Positions 44,460-53,071 of a DNA stretch of 64,000 nt are shown one piece after another. Origin of the DNA: an uncultured Acidobacteriota bacterium. GTDB lineage: Bacteria > Acidobacteriota > UBA6911 > CAINFC01. The notes beneath the pieces were generated by a model that was not told the origin of the DNA, searched no databases, and was given only the letters and a program-made list of their open reading frames with translations. The position numbers and the translations under genes are program-made. The stretch's first letter is position 1; each line of letters opens with the position of its first letter. Where the stretch lies: the NCBI GenBank assembly GCA_903847975.1, contig CAINFC010000018.1, positions 1-64,000 of the forward strand, in the 5' to 3' direction.

Positions 44460-44755
44460 TGCAGGTTACGCGGAGTGGAAAAAAGGGAAAAAAGGACACC
44501 CATTTTCTGAAGATTGAAAAAAGTGGGTGTCCCTCATCCGTCCCTCATCCGTCCCTCATCCGCTCGTCCCTCATCCGCTCGCGGGCTGCTCCCGTGGAAT
44601 CAAGGAGGGTTGAAAGACAGTTACACGGATCAAGGCGGATTGTTCAGGAAACAGCGGATCGAAAGGAAAAAAGGACACCCATTTTCTGATAAGCCCGAAA
44701 AAAGTGGGTGTCCCTGATCTGCTCTCCCTGATCTGCTCCCTGATCTGCTCCGATT
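44460..44755. repeat. Inverted-repeat cluster 6: two hairpins with tandem tails and the most complete composite unit
   Basis: Hairpin a: arms 44494-44502 and 44524-44532; tail TCCCTCATCCG repeated four times, the last two extended by CTCG (44530-44583). Hairpin b: arms 44673-44681 and 44705-44713; tail TCCCTGATCTGC repeated three times (44711-44752). The 132 bases 44582-44713 (CGGG/CCCG mini-hairpin, linker, main hairpin) form the fullest unit seen. No gene is present. Confidence 0.93.
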
Positions 44756-44767
44756 TTCTCCGGAAGC

Positions 44768-44796
44768 TTGACAGACGACGCCAGTTCCGATACAAA
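44768..44796 (+). promoter_or_regulatory. Sigma-70-type promoter for the HD-GYP-type gene
   Basis: TTGACA (44768-44773), 17 bases, TACAAA (44791-44796), about 60 bases before the ATG at 44856. It starts right after the tandem tail of repeat cluster 6. Confidence 0.75.
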
Positions 44797-44855
44797 TCCT
44801 TTTATCATACAAAGCCGGGGTTACCGGAAAAAGCACGGACGCGGGAGGCTCTCCA

Positions 44856-46241
44856 ATGAAAGAAGCGGAAGTGGTGTCTATCGACGACCTGATTGCCGTC
44901 GTTGCCGATGGGGGCGCGGTGCGCACCGGGATGAACTTTTACAACGAGCAGAACGATCTCCTGCTGGAAAAAGATGTGCTGATCACCCGAACCAGCACTC
45001 TGCTGCGTCTCAAGGAGCTGGGCCATACCACCCTTCCTTTCGACCGGAACAAAGAGGGAGTCGTCTGGGACAAAAACGGGAAGAAGGTGGAAATCCACAT
45101 TGTAACCGGCCCGGAAGAGAGGGAAGTCGAGCCGGTCCAGGGCGCGCCGCTGCGCGTTTCCACCCTGGGGAGCCGGATCAAGGAAATCCGGTCCATACGT
45201 CAGGAGGCGGAAAAGCTCCAGACCCGGGCACGCGAAAATGTCCAGGAGGCCCTCAATCAAATCCAGCGGAACGGGGGAAAGTTCGACGCCGAAATGGTGA
45301 CCGGGGTCGTGGAAGAAACGGTCGACTTCCTGAAATCCAACGAGGAGGCCCCCCTGCACATGGCCCGGGAGATTTTCGCCTTCGACAAATATATCTACAA
45401 CCACTCGGTTAACGTCTGCACCTTCGGAGTGGCAATCCTTCACAGCTTCAACAGCCAGTTCTCCCAGGTGATCAACGGCAACCTGGCCAGCTTTTCGGAA
45501 TTCGAAAATCTCCAGGGAAACTCCGAGTCCCTGGCCCAGTTCGTGCTTTACCAGGAAGAGGAGATCAAGGAGATCGCCCTGGGCTACATGCTTCACGACT
45601 GCGGGAAAAGCCTGATCCCCACCCGGATTCTCAACAAGCAGACTCCGCTCGATGCGGACGAATTCCGTCAGATCCAGGCCCACTCCTACGGGCTGGGAGC
45701 GGAAATCCTGCGGAGAAATCACATCACCAGCGCTGTGATCGGAAACATCGTCGGCTTCCACCACGCCGCCCTTTTTCCCGGAGAGGAGCGCACCTACCCT
45801 GACTCCCGGAACCCGCAGCAGATTCCGTTCTATGTGAAAATCTGCAAGCTGGCCGACATGTACGATGCCATGACCTCCCGGCGGTCGTACAGCAATGCCC
45901 GGAACCCCATCTCCGCCATCACCGACATCGTCCGGCTCTATTCGGCCCACAAGGAGAAATGCCTGCAGCTGATCCTGGCGGCCTTCGTGAAAACCATCGG
46001 CGTGTACCCTCCCGGCAGCGTGGTTTTCCTGCGCAGCGGGCAGATGGCTTACGTCCTCAAACCCAGGGGACCGGTGATCATCCCCTTCACCGATTCCTTT
46101 CTGAATCCGCTGACCCGGCTGCCCGACCCGATCGACCTCAGCCTGGCCCGCTTTCAGGAAGCCACCATGCAGATCGACCGGCGCAAGCCGCTGCCCGACC
46201 CGATCGCCTATCACCATCTGCTGCCGGCAGTGCTGCAGTAA
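44856..46241 (+). CDS. HD-GYP-type phosphodiesterase-like protein with altered GYP motif
   Basis: A 461-residue cytosolic protein. Residues 1-100 form a small N-terminal domain of a kind often paired with HD-GYP; 104-160 are helical. The HD domain keeps the metal ligands His183, His247-Asp248, Lys251, His276, His302/303 and Asp334 (KLADMYDAMTSRRSY). The signature stretch that normally reads HHExxDGxGYP is HHAALFPGEERTYP, with Thr in place of Gly. Such enzymes cleave cyclic di-GMP; activity is uncertain here. It has its own promoter and ends 6 bases from the convergent gene. Confidence 0.82.
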   Translation: MKEAEVVSIDDLIAVVADGGAVRTGMNFYNEQNDLLLEKDVLITRTSTLLRLKELGHTTLPFDRNKEGVVWDKNGKKVEIHIVTGPEEREVEPVQGAPLRVSTLGSRIKEIRSIRQEAEKLQTRARENVQEALNQIQRNGGKFDAEMVTGVVEETVDFLKSNEEAPLHMAREIFAFDKYIYNHSVNVCTFGVAILHSFNSQFSQVINGNLASFSEFENLQGNSESLAQFVLYQEEEIKEIALGYMLHDCGKSLIPTRILNKQTPLDADEFRQIQAHSYGLGAEILRRNHITSAVIGNIVGFHHAALFPGEERTYPDSRNPQQIPFYVKICKLADMYDAMTSRRSYSNARNPISAITDIVRLYSAHKEKCLQLILAAFVKTIGVYPPGSVVFLRSGQMAYVLKPRGPVIIPFTDSFLNPLTRLPDPIDLSLARFQEATMQIDRRKPLPDPIAYHHLLPAVLQ

Positions 46242-46247
46242 GACGGG

Positions 46248-47618
46248 CTACTTTCTTTTGATGTTGCCGATCCCGTACGGGTAGCGCTCCGGTCGGCTGA
46301 GCATGGCGTTGGCCGCTTCATCGTTCTCGAAGCGCTCCGCTCCCGGATTCCAGACCAGCCTGCGGCCCATCTTCATGGCGATATGGGTGATCAGGCAGAC
46401 CGTACAGGCCCGGTGCCCGATTTCCACCGGCGAGATCGGTTCCTTGCGCGACGGGATGCACTCCAGCCAGTTGCCGTGCTGCTCCTCGCTGCGGTACAGA
46501 TGAATTTCATTGGGTCCGATTTCGGAAGTCAGGATTGCGGGGTCGCTGGCATCCAGCGCCTTGGCACTCTTCTCGCGGGACACCGGATCGCTGGCCGAGG
46601 CTACATAGCTGCCGCGGGAAACCCAGATCCAGCCACTGGTCCCCTCATAGCGGATGCCGTTGGGATAGCCGCCGCTGGTAAACATGGTTACCCCGTTGGC
46701 GTATTCCGCCTTGGCCATGAAGTCGCCGTGCACGTCCCAGAGGCCCGACTTGGGGAATTCCGCCACCGCCTGTATGGAGATGGGCCCGGTGTACTCGGTG
46801 TTCATGCCCCAGGCCGCGGAGTCGAAGTGGTGCTGGCCCCAGCCGGTGATCATCCCGGCGCCGAACTGCTCGCAGCGCAGCCAGCCCGGGCGGTCGTAGC
46901 CGACCTGCGGGTGAACCCGGATCTCGGTGTAGGGCACATAGGGCGTCTCCCCCAGCCACATGTCGTAGTTGAATCCCTTGGGGACCGGCATTTCCGGGGC
47001 CTCCGGGCCGGAGGGATCGCCGGGCAGCCCGATGCGCACGGTGTGCAGCCGTCCGATGCGGCCATTGCGGACCAGCTCGGCGGCGATCCGGAACTGCGGC
47101 GAGGAGCGCTGCTGGGTCCCGACCTGCAGCACGACTCCTTTTTCCTTGACGATGTTGCTCAGGGCGCGCCCTTCGGTAATGGTCAGGGAAGTCGGCTTCT
47201 GCAGGTAGATATGTTTCCCGGCCAGAGCCGCCTCGATCGCCGGCTGTGCATGCCAGTGATCCGGAGTGCTGATCACCACGGCATCGACCTCCCTGCTGGC
47301 CAGCATCTCCTGATAAAGGTCATACATTTTGACTTCGACGTACCCCCCCTGGCCGGTCTTCTTCGCATAATACTCCTCCACCAGCTTCTTCCCGTCGACC
47401 AGCCGGTTTTTATCCAGGTCGCACACCGCAACCACGCGGGCCACTTCATGCTGCAGGGTACCCGGCAGGTCGTGATCCCGGGCGATGCGGCCGCAGCCGA
47501 TCTGACCGATCTGGATCTTGTTGCTGGGGGCGCTGCTGCCGAAAACCGAGGAGGGGACGATCATGGGCGCGGCGCTGGCGGCCGCGGTGGCCTGTTTCAA
47601 AAAGCTTCGTCTTTGCAT
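46248..47618 (-). CDS. Tat-exported Gfo/Idh/MocA-family oxidoreductase
   Basis: The ATG at 47618 with GGAGA upstream gives 456 residues starting MQRRSFLKQA, a clear twin-arginine signal ending near residue 27. The Rossmann domain (QIGQIGCGRIARD) binds NAD(P); the substrate part has the LQKPTS segment in place of the EKP catalytic motif, so the Lys is kept. Export of a nucleotide-binding dehydrogenase by Tat with bound cofactor is known for glucose-fructose oxidoreductase. It is the last gene of the TonB-receptor operon and a paralogue of 50778-52151. Confidence 0.86.
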   Translation of the reverse strand: MQRRSFLKQATAAASAAPMIVPSSVFGSSAPSNKIQIGQIGCGRIARDHDLPGTLQHEVARVVAVCDLDKNRLVDGKKLVEEYYAKKTGQGGYVEVKMYDLYQEMLASREVDAVVISTPDHWHAQPAIEAALAGKHIYLQKPTSLTITEGRALSNIVKEKGVVLQVGTQQRSSPQFRIAAELVRNGRIGRLHTVRIGLPGDPSGPEAPEMPVPKGFNYDMWLGETPYVPYTEIRVHPQVGYDRPGWLRCEQFGAGMITGWGQHHFDSAAWGMNTEYTGPISIQAVAEFPKSGLWDVHGDFMAKAEYANGVTMFTSGGYPNGIRYEGTSGWIWVSRGSYVASASDPVSREKSAKALDASDPAILTSEIGPNEIHLYRSEEQHGNWLECIPSRKEPISPVEIGHRACTVCLITHIAMKMGRRLVWNPGAERFENDEAANAMLSRPERYPYGIGNIKRK

Positions 47619-47643
47619 ATTTTCTCCGTATTGGCTGTAATGC

Positions 47644-48543
47644 TTATGGCGTGGAATATTTCCTGAATTCCTCGGCGATCCGCGCGGCTTCATGACTGCC
47701 CGAATGAACCAGAACCCGGTATTTCAGCAGGACCGTCTCCCCCTTCTTCATCACGGTTCCCGCCTTTTCATCCGCCGGCCAGTACATGGGAGTCGGCGAA
47801 AAAAAGCCGTAATCGCGAGTAAACCAGGGGGAAGGATACCACCGATTGGAAGGGTGTTGCAAAATGGCAATCCCTTCGATGACCTCCCCTCTTTTACCGG
47901 AGCAGTCCATCCAGGCGGACGGCTTTCCGAAGGTTTCCTTCTCCCCGCGGACACCCTCGGCGTTAATCATCGTCCCGCCGTTGACCACCGCCAGCGCGGG
48001 GTCGATGCGGCCGCTGAAAAGAGAGTGGTTGGTTTTGCGGATGGTCACATCGAGCAGCATCTCCATGGTCACTTCGAAATCGATCTGAAACAAATCCCTG
48101 GAAGGGGCGCTGACCGTAATCCGGCGGAGATCCCTGATCGGCGAAGCGGCCCCCGGCCGCGACCAGATGCACTCATTTTCCAGAACCACGCGCGGCCCGT
48201 CATTTTCCAGGATATCCTCGCGCAGGGAGACGATCCGCCCGCGCTCCAGCCCCTCCTGCCAGTAGTTGCCTCCGTTGACCATGTCGCACCCGAAGAACAG
48301 GGAGCTATGGTGCGGATAGGTCCCGTTGCGCATGGAGGTCACCGAAGCTCCGGAGGGTCCGTTGACCGGATAGAAGAAAGGATATTTCTGGTCCGGCGAA
48401 AAAATGTAGCTGGTGAAGAAAAGGCTGCCGATGTTGATGTCGATGTGCGAGCCGACTTTGACCGCCGACACCTTGGTCTGAGCCGGAAGCCATCCGCCGG
48501 CCAGCAGCAGGGGCAGAATAAAAAGAAACAATTTGTTTTTCAT
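47644..48543 (-). CDS. Secreted PmoA-like (DUF6807) protein
   Basis: A 299-residue protein with a signal peptide (about 1-21). The mature part has the beta-rich PmoA/DUF6807 pattern, including YPHHSSLFFGCDMVNGGNYW and SAWMDCSGKRG. These proteins occur next to Gfo/Idh dehydrogenases in sugar-degradation loci; their biochemical role is not established. Here a Gfo/Idh gene follows after 25 bases and a CDF-like gene precedes by 67. Confidence 0.7.
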   Translation of the reverse strand: MKNKLFLFILPLLLAGGWLPAQTKVSAVKVGSHIDINIGSLFFTSYIFSPDQKYPFFYPVNGPSGASVTSMRNGTYPHHSSLFFGCDMVNGGNYWQEGLERGRIVSLREDILENDGPRVVLENECIWSRPGAASPIRDLRRITVSAPSRDLFQIDFEVTMEMLLDVTIRKTNHSLFSGRIDPALAVVNGGTMINAEGVRGEKETFGKPSAWMDCSGKRGEVIEGIAILQHPSNRWYPSPWFTRDYGFFSPTPMYWPADEKAGTVMKKGETVLLKYRVLVHSGSHEAARIAEEFRKYSTP

Positions 48544-48610
48544 GGTTCTCCTGGTTGAGAAATTAAGTGCGTTCCCGCCTTCGGGAGACTCCGCTTGCCC
48601 TTGGGGTCCG

Positions 48611-49597
48611 TCATCCCCCGGAAGGCGAATGGCCCGGGGAAGCCGGCTCCTGGTCCCGGGTTCGGGCCATCAGGGAAAATTCTACCTGCCCCATGCCTTG
48701 TTGCAGCTCATCAACCATGGCCTGACGAAGGCTCTCGATCTGCATGGCGGTGGTTTCCGGCGGAAAAAACAGCTCGATCTCGACGCGCCGCTGTCCGCCG
48801 CTCCTTCGGGTCAGCACCCGGCCGAGACCGGAATATTCCTCGCTGTGGCGTGCCAGAACCGGCAGGATTTTCATCTGATCGGATTCGGGAAGAGGAAGAT
48901 CGACGAGGCTCGGAAAATTGGACCGCAGGACCCGAATCCCGGTCCAGGCGACGTAGGCGCTGAAATAAGCCGCGACCAGCAGGTCGACCGTCAGCGAAAA
49001 ACCGTCTCCCCAGCGGTAGGAAAGAAGCCATCCGCTCAGCATGGCCACCAGCAGTCCCAGTGTGTACCACAGGGAGGCGGTGCAATTGATATAGTAAGCG
49101 TGGAGCAAAGGCGAGGGATTCGGGTTGTTCCGGGTCATCCGCGCCAGCCACCAGACGATGCATATCATCCGCAGAACGCCGACCAAAAAGGCAATCTGGG
49201 CAATTCCCAGCGAGACTTTGACCGTCGGAGCCGAAAGGCGCAGCATGCCTCGGTAGAAAATGGTTGCCGCCAGAATCAGCACGCCGAGGCCGTTCAGAAA
49301 GCCGGCGAAATTCTCCAGCTTCCCGGTTCCATAGGGAAACTGGAAGACATTGCTCCGGGCGATGACTCCCAGCAGGAAATAGGTGGTGGTGTTAATGGCC
49401 AGGCTGACGCCGGTGTGCAGGAACAGCGCCACCACGGAAAGGGAGCCGGAGATCAGGCTGGTATAAATGGAAACCGCCAGCAGAGGCAAACTGGAGATCA
49501 CCATGAGACCGATCAGCTGCCGAAGCGAAAGCAGCTCCGGAGAACCCTGCGGCTGCCCATGGGCCTTCCCGGCAAGCGATTTTGTTTCTTCCGTCAT
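48611..49597 (-). CDS. Cation diffusion facilitator-like membrane protein lacking canonical metal ligands
   Basis: The ATG at 49597 with a GGAGGAG site gives 328 residues. Six helices and the FPYGTGKLENFAGF block (compare PYGHGKxE) plus a C-terminal ferredoxin-like domain place it in the CDF fold. Where CDF zinc transporters have AD-x6-D in helix 2, this has ALFLHTGVS; where they have HxxxD in helix 5, this has HAYYIN. Most binding residues are thus missing. It may carry something else or be non-transporting. It is fifth in the seven-gene operon. Confidence 0.72.
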   Translation of the reverse strand: MTEETKSLAGKAHGQPQGSPELLSLRQLIGLMVISSLPLLAVSIYTSLISGSLSVVALFLHTGVSLAINTTTYFLLGVIARSNVFQFPYGTGKLENFAGFLNGLGVLILAATIFYRGMLRLSAPTVKVSLGIAQIAFLVGVLRMICIVWWLARMTRNNPNPSPLLHAYYINCTASLWYTLGLLVAMLSGWLLSYRWGDGFSLTVDLLVAAYFSAYVAWTGIRVLRSNFPSLVDLPLPESDQMKILPVLARHSEEYSGLGRVLTRRSGGQRRVEIELFFPPETTAMQIESLRQAMVDELQQGMGQVEFSLMARTRDQEPASPGHSPSGG

Positions 49598-49619
49598 TCT
49601 CCTCCGTTCGCCTTTTATC

Positions 49620-50759
49620 CTAGGACCGCAGGGCCTCCCACATGGCCAGCACATTTTCCGGAGGAACATCCGCCTGGATATTGTGAATCGTGGTGAAGAC
49701 AAAGCCTCCGCCCGGAGCCAGGATTTCGATGTTGCGTCGGACGTGATCCCTCACCTGCTGCGGCGTACCGTAAGGCAGCACATCCTGGGTGTCCACGCCT
49801 CCTCCCCAGAAGACGATGTCTTTGCCGAAGTCGCGCTTCAGGGCTGCGGGCTCCATCCCTTTGGCGGCGATGTGCACCGGATTGAGGATATCCACTCCCA
49901 GCTCGATGAAGTCCGGCACCAGGGGCCGCACATTGCCGCAGGAATGGAAAAACAGTTTCACCCCGGGGGCCAGCCGGCGAATGCCGCTAAAAAGCTCCGC
50001 CAGCCGCGGTTTGAAAAGCTGCCGGAAGGTGCGCGGCGAGATCAGCTGCGAAACCTGGGTCCCGTAATCGTCCCCCTCCATGACCACGTCCAGCACGTCG
50101 CCCAGCGCGGGGAGCGCCGTTTCCCAGAAGGCCAGCTTCAACTCCAGCAGGCGATCCAGCAGCGCCCCGGCCAGCGGTTCATTCGACACCAGGTCCATCA
50201 AAAGAGAATCCATTCCGCGGATTCTTTGCGCCATTTCAAAAATGCCGGTGGTCAGGGCCTTGAGCATGACCGCCTGCCCCTGAGCCCGGTAGGATTCGGC
50301 CAGCGTCCGCAAGCCGGCAATGCGCGCCGGATCGCCGGTATCGGGAAAAGGATAAGCCCGCACCTCTTCTTCGGTCAGGGAGCTGTCGCTGAGCGGCGAA
50401 CGAACCACTGTATAGTAAAGCCCATCGGATTTGGGCCGCCGGTGAACGATGCCCCATTCGTCCCGGTATTCCCAATCGTCGCCGGCATCCTCATCGCGGA
50501 TGTTCCAGTTATGGCTGCCCCGCGGGTAAAGTCCGCGGATATCGACGCCCAGCCTTTCGATCAGGTCTTCCTCCGGCATGGCCAGCTGCTGAATCGAGTC
50601 GCAAAGTGTCGGAACAATCTCCGGAAGCCCCAGGTACTCTCGCAGCCTGCGGTGGGCGATTACGTGAATCCCGGTCACCTGGGTGGAGCCGAGATCGTAA
50701 GGGATGCGGTCCGGCTCGCGATGATCCAGAGCGGTCAACAGTCTTTCTCTCGAATTCAT
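49620..50759 (-). CDS. Uroporphyrinogen decarboxylase-like (UroD/MtaA) protein
   Basis: A 379-residue cytosolic protein beginning NSRERLLTALDHREPDRIP, the standard opening of UroD-family methyltransferase relatives, with FFHSCGNVRPLVPDFIELG and NPVHIAAKGM as conserved blocks. True UroD makes coproporphyrinogen; the longer MtaA/corrinoid relatives move methyl groups. The neighbours (Gfo/Idh, isomerase, TonB receptor) do not suggest heme synthesis, so a demethylation or unknown decarboxylation role is more likely. Intergenic gaps of 18 and 22 bases place it in the operon. Confidence 0.8.
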   Translation of the reverse strand: MNSRERLLTALDHREPDRIPYDLGSTQVTGIHVIAHRRLREYLGLPEIVPTLCDSIQQLAMPEEDLIERLGVDIRGLYPRGSHNWNIRDEDAGDDWEYRDEWGIVHRRPKSDGLYYTVVRSPLSDSSLTEEEVRAYPFPDTGDPARIAGLRTLAESYRAQGQAVMLKALTTGIFEMAQRIRGMDSLLMDLVSNEPLAGALLDRLLELKLAFWETALPALGDVLDVVMEGDDYGTQVSQLISPRTFRQLFKPRLAELFSGIRRLAPGVKLFFHSCGNVRPLVPDFIELGVDILNPVHIAAKGMEPAALKRDFGKDIVFWGGGVDTQDVLPYGTPQQVRDHVRRNIEILAPGGGFVFTTIHNIQADVPPENVLAMWEALRS

Positions 50760-50777
50760 ATGCGTCTCACCCGCCGA

Positions 50778-52151
50778 TCACCGGAAGGACTTCGGCGTCC
50801 AGGGGGCCCGCCAGGATTTGCGCTTTTTGAGCTGGTTGGCTTCCGGGTGGTCGAAGCGCTCCTTGTCCGGATCCCACTTCAGCTTGCGTCCGCCGAGCTG
50901 GATGGAAATGTGGGCCAGCTGGCACAGCGAGCAGGTGCGGTGGCCAACCTCGGCGTCCTCCAGCGTCTGCCCCCGGGTTTTAATGGCGTCCAGCCAGTCG
51001 CGCTTTTCATGTTTCAGCGGGAAGCGGATCTCTTTGTCGGTGATGACCGAATTCAGAATCTTTTCCGAGGAGGCCTTCAGATCCTTGGTGGTGTACTCGT
51101 ATTCCAGCCACCCCTCGTCCCCCTCCAGCCGCACGAACGGCCGGTCCATCTTGTAGTGCAGGGTAACCCCGTTGGCGTATTTGTAGACCGCCTGCATCTC
51201 CAGCAGAACATTCCAGAGGTTGGTCTGCGGGGGATAGACCCCGGTGGCCTCCACCTCCACCGGGCCGGTACGGTCGGTGCCGTTGCACCACTGGGCGATA
51301 TCGTTGAGATGCGTGCCCCAGTTGGTGATCAGCCCCTCGCAGTAGTCGCGCACCCGCATCCAGCCCGGCCGGCTTTTCAGATCCTGGGGGGCATGCACCC
51401 TTTTCAGCGTGTAGGGAGCCAGGGGGGCCGGCCCCAGCCAGGAGGCATAGTCCAGCTCCGGAGGCACGGGCATTTCCGGCTCCGGAGGATGGGTGATATC
51501 GCTCTTGGGAACCCCGGTGTAAATAGTGTGGATCCGCCCGATGCGGCCGTTGCGCGCCAGCTCGGCCATGCGGTGAAACTGGGGAATGGAGCGGAATTCG
51601 CTGTCGGTGCGGAACACGCACTTGCGCTTTTTTACCGCGTCCGCCAGCCAACGCCCTTCCTCGATGCTGATGGTCAGCGGCTTTTCGCAGCAGACATCCT
51701 TGCCCGCCTTGACCGCCAGCAGCGACATGGGCACATGCCAGTGATCGGTGGTCGAAATCATCACGGCGTCCACCTCCCGCAGGGCGATCAGCTGGCGGAA
51801 ATCGCCGAACGTCCTGACCCCCTTGTAGGTTCCGGAGGCGGACTTCCCGGCATAGTACCCTTCCACTTTCTTTTTACCGCTCTCCAGGCGCCAGGCGTCG
51901 ACGTCGCAGAGGGCGGTTACCGTGGCATCCTCGGCCTCCAGGAAAGGCTGGATGTTGGACCCGTCCCACTGCCGCCCCAGCCCGATAAAACCCACCGAGA
52001 CGCGCTTGCTGGGCGCGTTTTTCCCCAGCACCCGTGCCGGAACGATCATGGGAAACCCGACCGCCGCCAGGCCGCCGGCCAGCCCGGCTTTATGAGCAAA
52101 GCCGCGCCGGGTACACTTCTCCGGAATATTTCGTTCTGCGCTTCTGTTCAT
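50778..52151 (-). CDS. Tat-exported Gfo/Idh/MocA-family oxidoreductase
   Basis: A 457-residue protein with a twin-arginine motif (CTRRGFAHK) and signal to about residue 43. The Rossmann fold starts VGFIGLGRQW; the catalytic EKP motif is present (CCEKPLT). Substrate loops (NWGTHLNDIAQW) match exported acidobacterial/planctomycetal members acting on sugars. Its start overlaps the stop of the upstream isomerase gene by four bases, so dehydrogenase and isomerase are translationally coupled. Confidence 0.86.
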   Translation of the reverse strand: MNRSAERNIPEKCTRRGFAHKAGLAGGLAAVGFPMIVPARVLGKNAPSKRVSVGFIGLGRQWDGSNIQPFLEAEDATVTALCDVDAWRLESGKKKVEGYYAGKSASGTYKGVRTFGDFRQLIALREVDAVMISTTDHWHVPMSLLAVKAGKDVCCEKPLTISIEEGRWLADAVKKRKCVFRTDSEFRSIPQFHRMAELARNGRIGRIHTIYTGVPKSDITHPPEPEMPVPPELDYASWLGPAPLAPYTLKRVHAPQDLKSRPGWMRVRDYCEGLITNWGTHLNDIAQWCNGTDRTGPVEVEATGVYPPQTNLWNVLLEMQAVYKYANGVTLHYKMDRPFVRLEGDEGWLEYEYTTKDLKASSEKILNSVITDKEIRFPLKHEKRDWLDAIKTRGQTLEDAEVGHRTCSLCQLAHISIQLGGRKLKWDPDKERFDHPEANQLKKRKSWRAPWTPKSFR

Positions 52152-53041
52152 TTCTGCTTTCCTTTCTCCGGAAAAAGCTGTGCATGGAGCCGCTTCCAGG
52201 CGGCCATGGAATTTTTCAGGTTTTCGTTGATATCCCCCGGAATGTTATAACACTGCAGTCCTACCGGCCCCCGGTATCCGACCGCCTTCAGCTGCCGCAG
52301 GAAAGGCAGCACATCATAGGTTCCCTTATCCAGCGTCAGGATGAAGCCCTCGGGCTTGCCGTCCTGGTCCGCCCCGTTGATCGACACCAGGAACATCCGG
52401 CGGGCGCAGCTTTTGAGAATTTCGAGCAGCCGGTCGCCGTTGCCGACCATCAGCTCGTGACAGAGGTTGACGCTGCAGCCGACATTTTTCCGGTTTACCT
52501 TGTCGGCCAGGCGCAAGCCGTCCTCCCCGGTTTCGATGTAGAGGTCCTTGTGTCCGTAGAGGGCCACCCGAAGCCCGGAAGCCTGTGACCAGCCGGCCAC
52601 CTGGCGGATCACCTCCACCGCCTCCTCATCCATGTCGCCCTTGGTTTTGCGGACATTGGACATATTCAGCCAGATCACCGTCCCGCGGCCTTTCAGCATG
52701 CGGATGGCATCTTCCAGCCCTTTGGGAAAGTGATCCGGTTTGCCGATGGCCGAAGGGACATACAATCCGTAAATGTTCAGCTTCTGGGCGTCGAAGGCCC
52801 GGATCCAGGCAGCCAGGGCCTCGGGGGTGGTGTAGTTGTAGCTGATGCCGTCGTAGCCCAGCTCCTTGAGCGCCGCGGCCTGCTGCTCCGGCGTCCACTT
52901 GCCGCGGCCCACCCCGTTGTCGAAGGCAAAGAACTCGTAGCCTTGGGCCGGTTTTTCGGCCCGCACCGTCTGCAGGAGCCGGACGCCGAGAAAGCCGTTC
53001 AGCACCAGCAGAAAAACCCCGGACCATTTTGTTATTCTCAT
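52148..53041 (-). CDS. Secreted sugar phosphate isomerase/epimerase-like TIM barrel protein
   Basis: A 297-residue protein with an N-terminal hydrophobic signal or anchor (about 5-28). The barrel carries NLCHELMVGNGD, SINGADQDG and GYRGPVGLQCYNI, shared with the paralogue at 5166-6032. It probably rearranges a keto-sugar released outside the cytoplasm and hands it to the coupled Gfo/Idh enzyme. It is second in the TonB-receptor operon, 30 bases downstream of the receptor gene. Confidence 0.82.
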   Translation of the reverse strand: MRITKWSGVFLLVLNGFLGVRLLQTVRAEKPAQGYEFFAFDNGVGRGKWTPEQQAAALKELGYDGISYNYTTPEALAAWIRAFDAQKLNIYGLYVPSAIGKPDHFPKGLEDAIRMLKGRGTVIWLNMSNVRKTKGDMDEEAVEVIRQVAGWSQASGLRVALYGHKDLYIETGEDGLRLADKVNRKNVGCSVNLCHELMVGNGDRLLEILKSCARRMFLVSINGADQDGKPEGFILTLDKGTYDVLPFLRQLKAVGYRGPVGLQCYNIPGDINENLKNSMAAWKRLHAQLFPEKGKQK

Positions 53042-53071
53042 TCTTCCGATTACTCCCTGAAAAATTGTTTA

